Of a DNA stretch of 64,000 bases, positions 37,439-47,026 are shown in pieces. The notes beneath the pieces are model-generated. The model was not told the origin of the DNA. It saw only the letters and a list, made by a program, of their open reading frames with translations, and did not search any database. The DNA is from DATGPD01 sp041398565 (GTDB taxonomy: Bacteria; Planctomycetota; UBA1135; UBA2386), in assembly GCA_041398565.1 (NCBI GenBank), contig JAWKUN010000005.1, positions 434,001 through 498,000 on the forward strand. Reading direction: 5' to 3'. Within the stretch, counting starts at the first letter, position 1; every line of letters starts with the position of its first letter. The translations under genes and the position numbers were made by a program.

Positions 37439-40400
37439 CTACACCAGCGCGCGCACCTCCAGCTCGTCGCCGGCGAGCAGCGTCACGGCATCGAAGACGA
37501 CGTGCAACCTGCCGTCCGTCGCCGCGTGCCGCGCCACCAGCTCGCGGCCGCCGAGCCGCACCCGCACCCCTGCCACCACGTGTGGCGGGCTCAAGTCCAC
37601 CTGCGTCAGGCGCAAGCTACCGTGACGCACGCCGATCCTCGCCGCCAGCGCACCGGTCTCGAGGCGCTGGCTGAAGGTGCCGAAGCCCTCGGCGGCGGAG
37701 AAGAAGGCGCGGAAGTCGCCGGCGCCGAGCCGGGGCGCGAAGCCGATGCGACCGGCCGGCCCGTCGTAGGCGAAGCCGCTGACGCCGAGCAGGCAGCCCC
37801 AGCTCGCCAGCGCCCGCGCGTAGTGGTCGCCGCACTCGATCTCGTTCCACGGGTTGTGCTTGCTGCCGTCGTAGCGGTCGTGGACCGCACGCACGACGGC
37901 CAGGCCTTCCTGCACCATGCCCTCGTACAGCATCTCCGCCGCCACCTGGTACTCGATGCCGGTCCACACCTCGTCGCGGTAACGCACGCCCTTGTCACCG
38001 GGGTGGTCGCCCTTGGGCCAAGTGCAGAGCAGCAAACCTGCCTCGCCGGGCCGAGCGAAGGCACGCTCGGGCTTGTGCGCCGCGTTCGGCGGTCCCACGT
38101 CCGGGGCCCAGTTGTGGCGCCAGATGGCCCGCATCGCGCTGCGCACCGCGCTCTCCGGATAGAGGAAGCCGAGGTCGAGCTGGTGCGCCCAGCTCTGACC
38201 GAACAGCTGGTCGGAGAGGCAGCCATCCTCGTACTGGTCCTTGCCGTGCTGGGCGAGGTCGACGTCCTGCACGAACCACTCGCCGTTCCACAGGCGCTGC
38301 ATCGAGGCGTCGGCGCCACGCGCCGCGATGGCGCGCAGGCGCGCCGCGTACCGAGTGTCGCCGAGAATCTCGCTCATCGCCGCGCCGGCGCGCAGTGCCG
38401 CCAGGTAGAGCGAGCCGACCATCGTGTTGGCGCCGAAGAAGTCGATGTCGTAGGTGTTGTGCTGTCGACCCTCGATGAGACCATCGGCGTCGGGGTCCTG
38501 CTCGATCAGGAAGTCGAGCACTCGCTTCAGGTGCGGCCACACCCGGTGCAGGAACGCGTCGTCGGCCGACACCAGATGCTCGCGGTAGCACTTCAGCACC
38601 GTGCCCGCCTGGGCGTCGCCGGCCCACAGGCGCCAGCTCGGATGGCCGCGGAAGCGCACCGCGCCGGTCTTCTCGTCGAAGCCGGCCTCGGGCGCCAGGT
38701 CCTGCCGTTCGCGCACGGTGCGCTCGAGCTCCGGGAACAGGCGCGCCAGACCCTGCGCGTAGTTCCACACGTGGCCGCAGGTGCCGTGGCAGCAGCCGAC
38801 GCCCTCGAACGCCCAGAACCGGCCGTCCTGCCACCACTGGCAGGTCTCGGTCGCCAGGTTGGCGAGCGGCGCGCTGACCCGCTGCACGAACCAGTACGGC
38901 AGGGTGGTGTCGTAGAGGGCGTCGCGGAAGGCGAACGTGCCCTGCACCAGGCGCTCGCCGTGCGCAGCGAAGTGACGCGCCACGTCGAGCGCCGAGCGGA
39001 ACCAGTTCGCGTACATGTTGCCGACCCTCTGGCCGTCGGCGCCGACCATCGCCCCGCTGCCCACGCCCCCGGCGGCGTCCTGGTGCCGGTGCGGGAAGCA
39101 CCAAGTGAGGGTGAAGGTCAGCGTGGCGCGGGCGCCGGCGGCGAGGGCCACCGTCTGCGCCACCGCTCCCAGGCCCGGGCTGCCGAGCGGGAAGCCGGCA
39201 AGGGCCGGACCGGCGAGCCGTGCCGAGGCGTGCAGCGCGGCCAGCACGGCATCGGCGTCACCGAGGTGGGCGCAGGCGCTGGCCGCGTCGCCGTGCGCGC
39301 TGAGCGCGACGTCACCCCACTGCGGGTGCCGGCCGAGCGGCTCGACCTCGGGCGGCGCGCCGGCGAACACGATCTGGTCGACGTTCACGTGCCCCCAGGC
39401 GCCGGTGGCGTCGTCGACGATCTCGAGGTGGGCGCGCTTGCCGCGCAGCGCGCGCACGTCCCAGTGCATCGGCACCAGGCGTTCTTGGTCGCGGCCAGTG
39501 GCAGTACGCACCACCTTGCCGTCGACCACGAGGTCCATGCACGTGCGGTGCGGGTGGTTGCCGCCACCGATGCGGAAGGCGATGTACGGCAGCTCGATGT
39601 CGAACTCGGGCGAACGCAGGCGGCCGGTGCTCTTGTCGCCGTCGCGGAAGGTGTTGACCAGGCCCTCGCCCTGGAAGCCCGACACCTCCTGCTGGTCGGG
39701 CAACGTGCCCGTGGCGGGGGCGTCGCCGAACGCTTCGCCCTCCTTGTGCCAATCGCCGTAGCCGGACTCGAAGTCCGCGAACACCACCAGGCGTGGATCG
39801 CTGGCGGCGACATCCGCCACCGGCTCGAACAGGACCGAGGTGATGCCGGCGTGTTGCACGCACACGTTGCGTAGGCGTGCAGCGACCCGGTCGGCGGCGG
39901 CGCGCAGCACCGGGTTCTCCAGCCAGCCGGCGACGGTTGCCACGCACGCGTCGCCGCGGTTGTGCAGATGGAAACGCAGCACGGTGAGCGGCAGCGCCGA
40001 GTCGGCGGCGGCGAGCGGCACGAACGGCGAGAACACCTCGAGCTCGACGCCGACCGGCAGCGGGTCCTCTTCGTCCTCGTAGCGCACCGTCGCCACCGGA
40101 TACTCGCCGACGAAGCCGATGTCGGCGCAGCCGTGGTCGTCGAGGCGGCGCACGGCGGCCTCCCCACCGCCGCGCTGCACGCGCAGGGCGAACCCCTGAG
40201 CGAACGGGCTCGGCGGCGTCTCGCTCGTGTACGCCACCGGATACTCACCGAGCGCCGTCTTGATCTTCGTTCGCCCACCGTAGCCGGTGTTGCAGGCGTC
40301 GTTCTGCAGCCAGAACCAGCCCAACGTGCCGTCGCCGCGCACGTAGAGCTGACCGGCAGCGATGCCGCCGCATGGCATGCCGATCGAGCGCCGCTCCTCG

Positions 40401-40612
40401 CCGCGGAACACCTTGCGCTCGCCGCGCGCCGTCAGGGATGCCAGCCACTTCGGGTCGAGCTTCTTGTCGGCGGGCACGGCTCGGTCCTGAGGCGGCGTCG
40501 GATCCTGGTTGCGCAGCCTCGGCGCCCAGGCGAGCCCCGCCGCGGACAGCATCTGGCGCCGATCGAGGCGAGGATGGCAGGCGCCGTCGTCACAGCAACG
40601 GTCGGAGGTCAT
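37439..40612 (-). CDS. GH116-family glycosidase (glucosylceramidase-like) with Tat-like leader
   Basis: 1,057 residues from ATG 40612. A twin-Arg leader (RRQMLSAAGLAWAP) suggests Tat export. The N-terminal beta-sandwich (GMPCGGIAAGQLYVRGDGTLGWFWLQND) is split by an inserted jelly-roll-like section at ~280-440 (VFADFESGYGDWHKEG .. VDGKVVRTATG .. WGHVNVDQIVFAG). The (alpha/alpha)6 catalytic domain has FWAFEGVGCCHGTCGHVWNYA (nucleophile candidate Glu603) and HNTYDIDFFGANTM (acid/base candidate Asp722), as in GH116 beta-glucosidase/xylosidase and non-lysosomal glucosylceramidase. It probably hydrolyses a beta-glucoside or related glycan outside the cytoplasm; the substrate is uncertain. Confidence 0.9.
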   Translation of the reverse strand: MTSDRCCDDGACHPRLDRRQMLSAAGLAWAPRLRNQDPTPPQDRAVPADKKLDPKWLASLTARGERKVFRGEERRSIGMPCGGIAAGQLYVRGDGTLGWFWLQNDACNTGYGGRTKIKTALGEYPVAYTSETPPSPFAQGFALRVQRGGGEAAVRRLDDHGCADIGFVGEYPVATVRYEDEEDPLPVGVELEVFSPFVPLAAADSALPLTVLRFHLHNRGDACVATVAGWLENPVLRAAADRVAARLRNVCVQHAGITSVLFEPVADVAASDPRLVVFADFESGYGDWHKEGEAFGDAPATGTLPDQQEVSGFQGEGLVNTFRDGDKSTGRLRSPEFDIELPYIAFRIGGGNHPHRTCMDLVVDGKVVRTATGRDQERLVPMHWDVRALRGKRAHLEIVDDATGAWGHVNVDQIVFAGAPPEVEPLGRHPQWGDVALSAHGDAASACAHLGDADAVLAALHASARLAGPALAGFPLGSPGLGAVAQTVALAAGARATLTFTLTWCFPHRHQDAAGGVGSGAMVGADGQRVGNMYANWFRSALDVARHFAAHGERLVQGTFAFRDALYDTTLPYWFVQRVSAPLANLATETCQWWQDGRFWAFEGVGCCHGTCGHVWNYAQGLARLFPELERTVRERQDLAPEAGFDEKTGAVRFRGHPSWRLWAGDAQAGTVLKCYREHLVSADDAFLHRVWPHLKRVLDFLIEQDPDADGLIEGRQHNTYDIDFFGANTMVGSLYLAALRAGAAMSEILGDTRYAARLRAIAARGADASMQRLWNGEWFVQDVDLAQHGKDQYEDGCLSDQLFGQSWAHQLDLGFLYPESAVRSAMRAIWRHNWAPDVGPPNAAHKPERAFARPGEAGLLLCTWPKGDHPGDKGVRYRDEVWTGIEYQVAAEMLYEGMVQEGLAVVRAVHDRYDGSKHNPWNEIECGDHYARALASWGCLLGVSGFAYDGPAGRIGFAPRLGAGDFRAFFSAAEGFGTFSQRLETGALAARIGVRHGSLRLTQVDLSPPHVVAGVRVRLGGRELVARHAATDGRLHVVFDAVTLLAGDELEVRALV

Positions 40613-40699
40613 GGCCGGTAGTGTAGGTGCGCAGGATCTCCGACGCCGCGCAGTCGGCCACTTTGCACGTCCCGCGCTGCCGGCCACGATGACCTCGCC

Positions 40700-41326
40700 A
40701 TGACCGAGCTCACATCGCCCGCACCCGACTGGAAGCGCCTGCACGCCTTTGGTCTGCCTGGAGGCAGCGTGCGTGGCCTACTCGCCATCGCCGTGGCCGC
40801 CACCGTCTGCGCGGCGCTGGTGCTGTCGCCGCAGCGGCAAATCCCGTACTACGTGCAGAACGTCATGTTCATCGTGCTCGGGCACTACTTCGCTGCCCGG
40901 CATCGGCCGTCGCTGGCGAGCGACGCCAGCCCGCCGCCGCTCTACCTGCCACGCGGCGCCATCCGCTTCCTGCTGGCGATCGGCTTCGTCGCCGTCGCGG
41001 TCCTTCTCTTCCGGCAGGGACGCCTGCTCGCGATCGGTGACAACCCGGGCGTGATGTCACTGTTCCTGGTCCTGGGCTTTCTCACCGGAGTGCTGATCAC
41101 GCGCCTGGTCACCCGCGGCAAGCGGCGTCCGTCGCGGGCGATCGAGGACCTGCGCGCGACGCTGTCGCTGGTGGCCACGGTCGTGCTCGTGTTCATGGTC
41201 GTGGGCGAGTTGCAGGGTCTGCCGGATCAAGGATGGATCCACGACCTGCACGAACGCCTGGCGCACTGGCGCATGCAGTACGTCTCCGCGGCTCTGGTCA
41301 GCTTCTACTTCGGGTCGCGATCCTGA
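40700..41326 (+). CDS. Hypothetical integral membrane protein
   Basis: 208 residues from ATG 40700. Four to five hydrophobic helices: GLLAIAVAATVCAALVLSP, YYVQNVMFIVLGHYFAAR, FLLAIGFVAVAVLLF, VMSLFLVLGFLTGVLITRL and LSLVATVVLVFMVVGEL. No motif points to a function. It is divergent from the glycosidase gene across an 87-bp gap that must hold both promoters; I see no clear hexamers there. Confidence 0.75.
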   Translation: MTELTSPAPDWKRLHAFGLPGGSVRGLLAIAVAATVCAALVLSPQRQIPYYVQNVMFIVLGHYFAARHRPSLASDASPPPLYLPRGAIRFLLAIGFVAVAVLLFRQGRLLAIGDNPGVMSLFLVLGFLTGVLITRLVTRGKRRPSRAIEDLRATLSLVATVVLVFMVVGELQGLPDQGWIHDLHERLAHWRMQYVSAALVSFYFGSRS

Positions 41327-41410
41327 AGCTGGACGCGCCGATCGAGCAGCCTCGCGCGCGGTGGCCGCGTCAGACCCGTACGCGACAACCCTGACGCGAT
41401 TCCGTGGAAC

Positions 41411-42556
41411 TCACCTCGTCTCGCGATCGCGGAGGAGATCCAGCGGCAGCGCCGGTACGGTGACGCCATTGCACGTGGTGGTCTCCGCCGCACACAGCGA
41501 GTCGACGATCGCTTCCTCGGTGGCGTCGGCAACGGCGGCGAAGAACGGGCTCATCGCCTCGTTGCCGAGTTCGCTTCCACCGACCTGCTGGTCGCTCGGC
41601 CCTCGGCGCAGCTCGGGCGCGGTGCTGAACGCCAGCGCGTAGTCGCCGCTGCCGTTGGCGAACGAAGCGCCGGTGCGCGCCATGCCGGCAAAGGCCCGGG
41701 CAGCCAGCCGGCGCAGGTTGCGGGCACCGATCGGCGCATCGGTCGCGATGACGATGGCACACGAGCCGTTGTCGGTCGCGGCACCGCCGGCAGCCTGGCG
41801 CCTCGCGTCGGGCAGCGGCACGCCCGCGATCGCCAACCGGCCGCCGAAGTTGGACTGCACCAGCACCCCAAGCGTGTAGCGGCCCAGCACCCGCGAAGCC
41901 GAGCCGATGCCGCCCTTGTAGCCGAAGCAGATCGTGCCGCGGCCAGCGCCGACGCAGCCGACCGCCATCGGTCCGGTGCGCGCGTCGCTCAGCGCCGCGG
42001 CGACGTGTTCGGCGTGTACCGGACGCGAGCGCAGATCGCTGAGACGGCCGTCGTTGGTCTCCAGCACCAACGGGTTCAGCGAGCGGACGCGCTCGCAGCC
42101 GGGCAGGGCCAGAACGTGGTCGATGAGCGCGTCGGCGACGCGAGGAACGTTGAGCGTGCCGGTGAGCGCGATCGGCGTCTCCAGCTCGCCGAGTTCCTCC
42201 ACCTGTGGGAAACCGAACGGCTTGCCGAAGCCGTTGTGCACGTGCACACCCGCCGGGACGCGGGCGAGGTAGGGGTTCTCGGCGTGCGGCAACACGACGG
42301 TGACCCCGGTGCAGGCGCCTGCGCCGGTGACCGTGCAATGGCCGACGCGCACGCCGGGCACGTCGGTGATGGCGGCCAGGGGACCGCTGGGGAAGGCACC
42401 GAACGCGACGCCCAGGTCGTGGGCACGGCAGCGCCCAGGTGGAGGCACGGAGTCCTGATACGACATGGCAGGCGACATCCCTGCCGGCGAAACATCGACG
42501 GCAGTGCAGGACGTGAGAGTCCACAGCGACAGGGTGGTCAGGAGCGCGAGGCGCAA
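41411..42556 (-). CDS. P1-family (DmpA-type) self-cleaving aminopeptidase, predicted lipoprotein
   Basis: 381 residues if TTG 42556 is used, which yields a short lipoprotein signal MRLALLTTLSLWTLTSC (Cys17). ATG 42652 is in frame but adds 32 unlikely residues and shares its CATG with the divergent methyltransferase start. The P1/DmpA fold is clear: FPSGPLAAITDVPGVRVGHCTV at the start and the autoproteolysis site NGSCAIVIATDAP, where cleavage before Ser265 would free the nucleophile. Relatives release N-terminal D- or L-amino acids or split beta-peptides. Likely a periplasmic peptide-trimming enzyme anchored to the membrane. Confidence 0.87.
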   Translation of the reverse strand: MRLALLTTLSLWTLTSCTAVDVSPAGMSPAMSYQDSVPPPGRCRAHDLGVAFGAFPSGPLAAITDVPGVRVGHCTVTGAGACTGVTVVLPHAENPYLARVPAGVHVHNGFGKPFGFPQVEELGELETPIALTGTLNVPRVADALIDHVLALPGCERVRSLNPLVLETNDGRLSDLRSRPVHAEHVAAALSDARTGPMAVGCVGAGRGTICFGYKGGIGSASRVLGRYTLGVLVQSNFGGRLAIAGVPLPDARRQAAGGAATDNGSCAIVIATDAPIGARNLRRLAARAFAGMARTGASFANGSGDYALAFSTAPELRRGPSDQQVGGSELGNEAMSPFFAAVADATEEAIVDSLCAAETTTCNGVTVPALPLDLLRDRETR

Positions 42557-42650
42557 GGCAAGGAGAACCTGCGGTGGACCATAGCTGACGCGCCGCCCCG
42601 GCGACCTCCGAGGTTGGCGTGGATCCAGCAACAACCTAACCTGCCCGCGC

Positions 42651-43406
42651 ATGTCGGCCTCGCCCTTCGACCGCCCCGACCTCTACGACGCTCTGCTCGA
42701 CGACCTGGGGTTCGACATCCCGTTCTGGCTGCAGTTCGCCCACGAGGGACAGGGGCCGGTGCTCGAGGTCGGCTGTGGAACCGGCCGCATCCTGGTTAGG
42801 TTGCTGGAGGCCGGCCTGGATGTCGACGGCGTCGACTCGTCGGCGCCGATGCTGGAGTACGCGCGCGGCAAGGTCGCGCAGCTGGGACATCGGTCGAGCC
42901 TCACTCTGGCGTCGATGGACGACTTCACGCTGCCGCGGCGCTACCGGCGCGTGATCTGCGCCTTCAACTCGTTCGCGCACAACCTGACCACGCGGGCACA
43001 GCTCGCCACCCTGGTGCGCTGTCGCGAACACCTCGATCCGGGCGGCGAGTTCGGCCTGCACCTCAGCTTCCCGCGCCCCGAGCTGTGGACCGGCCCTGCC
43101 GACCGCGTGCTCGAGCACGAGGCGCCGCATCCCAGCGGCGACGGCATGCTGCGCATCTACGACACCCGCACCTTCGACCCGGTGCAGCAGACGCAGGTCT
43201 CCGACATGGACATCGAGCACATCGATGCCGCGGGCAGACTGCGCGAGTCCGTGCGCTCGCACACCGAGCTGCGCTGGATCTACAAGAACGAGCTGGAACT
43301 GCTGCTCGAGCGCGCCGGCTTCTCCCGCTTCGAGATCCACGGCGACTTCGATCGCAGCCCCCTGACCCGAGACAGCCACTCCCTCCTCGCCATCGCCAGT
43401 CGATGA
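42651..43406 (+). CDS. Class I SAM-dependent methyltransferase
   Basis: 251 residues from ATG 42651. Rossmann motif I LEVGCGTGRILVRL at ~39-52, motif II DVDGVDSSAPMLEYA (acidic residue binding the SAM ribose), then MDDF for the adenine and an FNSFAHN strand. This is the methyltransferase domain 25 / ubiE-like group. No substrate-binding domain reveals the acceptor. Divergent from the P1 peptidase, with start codons overlapping on opposite strands. Confidence 0.87.
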   Translation: MSASPFDRPDLYDALLDDLGFDIPFWLQFAHEGQGPVLEVGCGTGRILVRLLEAGLDVDGVDSSAPMLEYARGKVAQLGHRSSLTLASMDDFTLPRRYRRVICAFNSFAHNLTTRAQLATLVRCREHLDPGGEFGLHLSFPRPELWTGPADRVLEHEAPHPSGDGMLRIYDTRTFDPVQQTQVSDMDIEHIDAAGRLRESVRSHTELRWIYKNELELLLERAGFSRFEIHGDFDRSPLTRDSHSLLAIASR

Positions 43407-43628
43407 TCACGCGGTGTCTGAGCCCGAGTGACTACGCTCGGATGTGACGGAGCTCCGCCCCAGCCCGACGAGCGGGCGAGCGCTCCGACGACTGCAACCA
43501 AACAGGCTCTGCAACCGACCGACTCGGCCACAGTGCGTAGGCCGTGCCGCGCGGGCACAGGCGATCGGCGACGCATCCGCCCTGCGCCTTGACCGCCGTC
43601 CGCCGCGACGACAACGTGCAGGGCAGCC

Positions 43629-44150
43629 ATGCCCACGCGCCTCGACTTCGCCAAGCTCGACCTCATGGACGCCCTCGATCTCGCGGTGCTGATCGAGGCG
43701 GAGGCCTACGACCGCTATCGGCTGTTCGCGGCCCAGATCGGCCATCGAGCGGCCGGCGATGCCGCCAGCGTCTTCGCTTCGATGGCGGAGAACGAAGCCA
43801 AGCACGGCAAGGCGCTCGCCGCGCGGCGCAAGGAACGCTTCGGCGACACGCCCCGGCGCGTGACCCGGGACGACCTCTTCGACGTCGAAGCCCCCGATCA
43901 CGGAGCGCCGCGGTCCGACATGTCGACCCGTCAAGCGTTCGAGGTGGCACTCGCCGCCGAGCAGAAGGCGCACGCCTTCTACGAGGAGGCGCTGGCCCAC
44001 GTCACCGATCCGGCCATCCGCACGCTCTTCGCGGAACTGCGCGACGAGGAGACGGAGCACGTCGCCATGGTGCGCAAGACCCTCGCCTCGCTGCCGCCGT
44101 CGGCGGACCTCGTGTGGGAAGAAGACGAGGACGAGCTTCCGGCGCTGTGA
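43629..44150 (+). CDS. Ferritin-like (rubrerythrin-type) di-iron protein
   Basis: 173 residues from ATG 43629. A four-helix bundle with paired iron-ligand motifs: Glu23 (LIEAEAYDRY), Glu56-x2-His59 (NEAKHG), Glu111 (AAEQKAHAFYEEAL) and Glu141-x2-His144 (DEETEHV). The ligands match the rubrerythrin/ferritin-like DUF2202-type sets. The rubredoxin tail of true rubrerythrins is missing; the C-terminus is acidic (WEEDEDELPAL). It likely protects against peroxide or stores iron. Converges with citrate synthase 78 bp away. Confidence 0.87.
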   Translation: MPTRLDFAKLDLMDALDLAVLIEAEAYDRYRLFAAQIGHRAAGDAASVFASMAENEAKHGKALAARRKERFGDTPRRVTRDDLFDVEAPDHGAPRSDMSTRQAFEVALAAEQKAHAFYEEALAHVTDPAIRTLFAELRDEETEHVAMVRKTLASLPPSADLVWEEDEDELPAL

Positions 44151-44228
44151 CGCTCGGACGGCAGGTCTGCGCGGGCGACCCGCGCGCCGACGTCGCCGTC
44201 ACGCGCGAGTCGCAAGCAGGTGCACGAG

Positions 44229-45566
44229 TCAGACGCCGACCAGCTCCTTGCCCCTGGGCTTGCGTCCGCGCTTGTCGACCGGCACGTAGGCACGCTGGCT
44301 CGAGCCGACGAACACCTGACGCGGGCGCACGATCTTGCTGTCGGCGTCGCCGTGGAACTCGAGCCATTGAGCGATCCACCCCGGCAGCCGCCCCATCGCG
44401 AAGAACACGGTGAACATGTCGGTCGGGATGCCGAGCGCCTTGTAGATGATGCCCGAGTAGAAGTCGACGTTCGGGTAAAGCTTGCGCTGCACGAAGTAGT
44501 CGTCCTCGAGCGCGATCTCCTCCAGCTCCATCGCGATCTCGAGCAGCGGGTCCTTGGTGCCGAGCTTGGCCAGCACGTCGGTGCACGCCGTCTTGAGGAT
44601 GCGCGCGCGCGGGTCGTGGTTCTTGTAGACGCGGTGGCCGAAACCCATCAGCCGCACGCCGCTGTCCTTGGCCTTCGCCAGCTCCATGAACTGCTTGGCC
44701 GTGCGTTCGCCGTCGCGAATCGACATCAGCATCTCGATGACCTTCTGGTTGGCGCCGCCGTGCAGCGGCCCCCACAGCGCCGAGATGCCGGCGGCGACGC
44801 TGGCGAACAGGTTGGCCTGCGAGCTGCCGACGGTGCGCACGGTGCTGGTCGAGCAGTTCTGTTCGTGATCGGCGTGCAGGATCAGCAGCAGATCCAGCGC
44901 CCGCGCCAGCACCGGATCGGGCTCGTAGCGCTCGCACGGCGTCGCGAACATCATGTGCAGGATGTTGGCGGCGTAGGTCAGGTCGTTGCGCGGATACATG
45001 AACGGCTGCCCGAGGTGGTGCTTGTAGCTGTAGGCAGCGATGGTCGGCATCTTGGCCAGCAGGCGCACCGCCGCAGCCTTGCGTTGGTCGGCCGGGTCGT
45101 CGAAGTGCACGTCCTCGTAGAAGGTCGACAGCGCACCGACCGCCGCGGCGCAGATCGCCATGGGGTGCCCCGCCTTCGGGAACGACGAGAAGAAGCGGCG
45201 GAAGTCCTCGTGCACCATGGTGTGGTAGGTGACCTGGCGCTCGAACTCGGCCAGCTGGGCCTGATCCGGAAGCTCCTGGTTGACCAACAGCCAGGCGACC
45301 TCGAGGAAGTGGCTCTGTTCGGCGAGCTGCTCGATCGGATAGCCCGCATAGCGCAGGATCCCCTTCTCGCCGTCGAGGAAGGTGATGTGGCTCTTGCACG
45401 ACCCCGTGTTGCCGAGGCCCGGGTCGTAGGTGATCGCACCGGTCTCGGCGCGCAGCTTGCGAATGTCGATGGCGACCTCGTTCTCCGTGCCCACGAACAC
45501 GGGGAGGTCCAGCCGCTTGTCACCCAGGATCAGCTGAGCGTGCGTGGGGGTTGTCTGCTTGGACAT
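44229..45566 (-). CDS. gltA: Citrate synthase (type II)
   Basis: 445 residues from ATG 45566, with GGAG ~7 nt upstream. The catalytic triad is present: His234 in LHADHEQNCSTSTVR, His269 in WGPLHGGANQ and Asp368 in NVDFYSG. GFGHRVYKNHDPRA is the CoA/citrate-binding Arg region. The N-terminal extension (~60 residues) is that of hexameric, NADH-sensitive type II enzymes. It condenses acetyl-CoA with oxaloacetate, the product of pyruvate carboxylase at 11.7-15.2 kb. Monocistronic. Confidence 0.98.
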   Translation of the reverse strand: MSKQTTPTHAQLILGDKRLDLPVFVGTENEVAIDIRKLRAETGAITYDPGLGNTGSCKSHITFLDGEKGILRYAGYPIEQLAEQSHFLEVAWLLVNQELPDQAQLAEFERQVTYHTMVHEDFRRFFSSFPKAGHPMAICAAAVGALSTFYEDVHFDDPADQRKAAAVRLLAKMPTIAAYSYKHHLGQPFMYPRNDLTYAANILHMMFATPCERYEPDPVLARALDLLLILHADHEQNCSTSTVRTVGSSQANLFASVAAGISALWGPLHGGANQKVIEMLMSIRDGERTAKQFMELAKAKDSGVRLMGFGHRVYKNHDPRARILKTACTDVLAKLGTKDPLLEIAMELEEIALEDDYFVQRKLYPNVDFYSGIIYKALGIPTDMFTVFFAMGRLPGWIAQWLEFHGDADSKIVRPRQVFVGSSQRAYVPVDKRGRKPRGKELVGV

Positions 45567-45926
45567 GACCACTCCAGAAGGCGAAGGGGATCGGACCCGT
45601 TGGTGCCGGCGCGGCGGGGCGGGATACGCCATCGTGCTGAGCCGCCGGGCGAGCACCCGGGCAGTCTCCGGACTGCCCACCTTCGCCCGTGCCGCACCCA
45701 TCGCCGTGGTCCGCGACCCGTCGCTGCCGCGCGTCGCCGCCGCCGCACGCGCGGTCGCCGAAGCGGAATTGCCTCGGGATCGGACGCTTGCGTCGCACGG
45801 TTCCGCAAGCCTGAGAAGCACTGCGGGCGGCCATGGTTTTCGTGGCGGCGGGGCCGAGGTCGGGTCGTCCGCCACGTTCTCGCCGTTTTGCGCGGATCGC
45901 CGCCGAGCGTCGGCGATCATGGCCGC
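45567..45926. other. Divergent intergenic region between gltA and the DinB-like gene
   Basis: 360 bp. It must hold the gltA and DinB-gene promoters, but no convincing hexamers are seen. A hairpin gatcgccg (45895-45902) with cggcgatc (45911-45918) sits 8 bp before ATG 45927 and could affect its translation. Codon-rich open frames cross the gap but none has a protein-like sequence. Confidence 0.5.
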
Positions 45927-46451
45927 ATGCCAGCCATCCCCCGACCGGCGCCGGGCGAGCACGCTCCCTACTACAGCGACTACGTCGACCAGGTCCGCGG
46001 CGACGATGCGTTGCAGCACATGGCTGCGGAGGCGGAGCGCATGCAGCGGACCCTCGCCGGCCTCGACGATGCCCGCGCCGCGCACCGCTACGCCGAGGGG
46101 AAGTGGAGCGTCAAGCAGGTCGTCGGCCACGTGCTGGACGGCGAGCGGGTGTTCGCCTACCGAGCCCTGGCCTTCGCACGGGGCGACACGGGCGAGCTGC
46201 CGGGCATGGACCAGGATGCCTGGATGGACACCGCCGGCTTCGACGCCCGGCCGATCGCCGATCTCGTCGACGAGTTGCGGCACGTGCGCTCGGGCACCCT
46301 GTCTCTGTTCCGGAGCTTCTCGCCCGAAGCTTGCGCGCGCACCGGCACCGCCAGCGGCAACAGGTTCACCGTGCGCAGCCTGGTGTGGATCACCGCCGGA
46401 CACGCGACCCATCACATGAACGTACTGAGCCGGCGCTACGGCGTCGGGTGA
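45927..46451 (+). CDS. DinB/YfiT-family putative metalloenzyme
   Basis: 174 residues from ATG 45927. Four-helix DinB_2 fold: GKWSVKQVVGHVLDGERVFAYRAL is the signature helix with the first metal-ligand His, and AGHATHHMNVL near the C-terminus provides the other two. The family includes bacillithiol transferases, mycothiol-dependent isomerases and proteins of unknown activity induced by DNA damage. No LexA site was recognised. Followed 13 bp later by the HD-domain gene. Confidence 0.87.
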   Translation: MPAIPRPAPGEHAPYYSDYVDQVRGDDALQHMAAEAERMQRTLAGLDDARAAHRYAEGKWSVKQVVGHVLDGERVFAYRALAFARGDTGELPGMDQDAWMDTAGFDARPIADLVDELRHVRSGTLSLFRSFSPEACARTGTASGNRFTVRSLVWITAGHATHHMNVLSRRYGVG

Positions 46452-46464
46452 TCGAGCGACCACC

Positions 46465-47022
46465 ATGCAGTACCCGGACGCACTCGACCTCCTGCGCTCG
46501 ATGACCGACGGCCAGAGCCTGCTGCGACACGCACGCGCCGTCGAGATCGTGATGCGTGCCCAGGCCAGGGCTCGCGGCGGCGACGAAGAACAGTGGGGCA
46601 TCGCCGGACTCCTCCACGATGCCGACTACGAGAAGTGGCCGAACGAGCACCCGCATCGCATCGTCGGCGAGCTGCGCCAGCGAGGCGAGGGCGAACTCGC
46701 CGACGCCATCGCCGCCCACTACACCAAGTGGAATCAGCCCTACGGCACGGAGATGGCCAAGGCGCTCGTCGCCAGCGACGAGCTGACCGGCTTCGTCATG
46801 GCGTGCGCGCTGGTGCGCCCGGACGGGATCGCCACCCTCGAGCCGAAGAGCGTGCTCAAGCGCTTCAAGGACGCGCGCTTCGCCGCCACCGTCGAACGCG
46901 AAGAGGTGCTGCGCGGCTGCGAGGTGCTCGGCGTGGCGCTGGCGGACCACGCGCTCTCGGTCATCGAGGCCCTGCGGCCCCATGCCGAGGAACTCGGACT
47001 GGGGCCGCGGGACGCACGCTGA
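46465..47022 (+). CDS. HD-domain phosphohydrolase-like protein
   Basis: 185 residues from ATG 46465. HD-domain metal ligands: LLRHARAVEIVMRA (His), GLLHDADYEKWPNEHPHR (His-Asp) and ASDELTGFVMACALV (Asp). This belongs to the small hydrolase-like HD proteins that dephosphorylate nucleotides. The substrate is unknown. Likely in an operon with the DinB-like gene. Its stop is 4 bp from the stop of a convergent gene. Confidence 0.85.
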   Translation: MQYPDALDLLRSMTDGQSLLRHARAVEIVMRAQARARGGDEEQWGIAGLLHDADYEKWPNEHPHRIVGELRQRGEGELADAIAAHYTKWNQPYGTEMAKALVASDELTGFVMACALVRPDGIATLEPKSVLKRFKDARFAATVEREEVLRGCEVLGVALADHALSVIEALRPHAEELGLGPRDAR

Positions 47023-47026
47023 GGAC

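Noticed and set aside
44229..46601. 790-codon minus-strand frame that would extend citrate synthase upstream
   Set aside because: Citrate synthase homology begins at ATG 45566 with a good ribosome binding site; the upstream part is antisense to the DinB-like gene and not protein-like.
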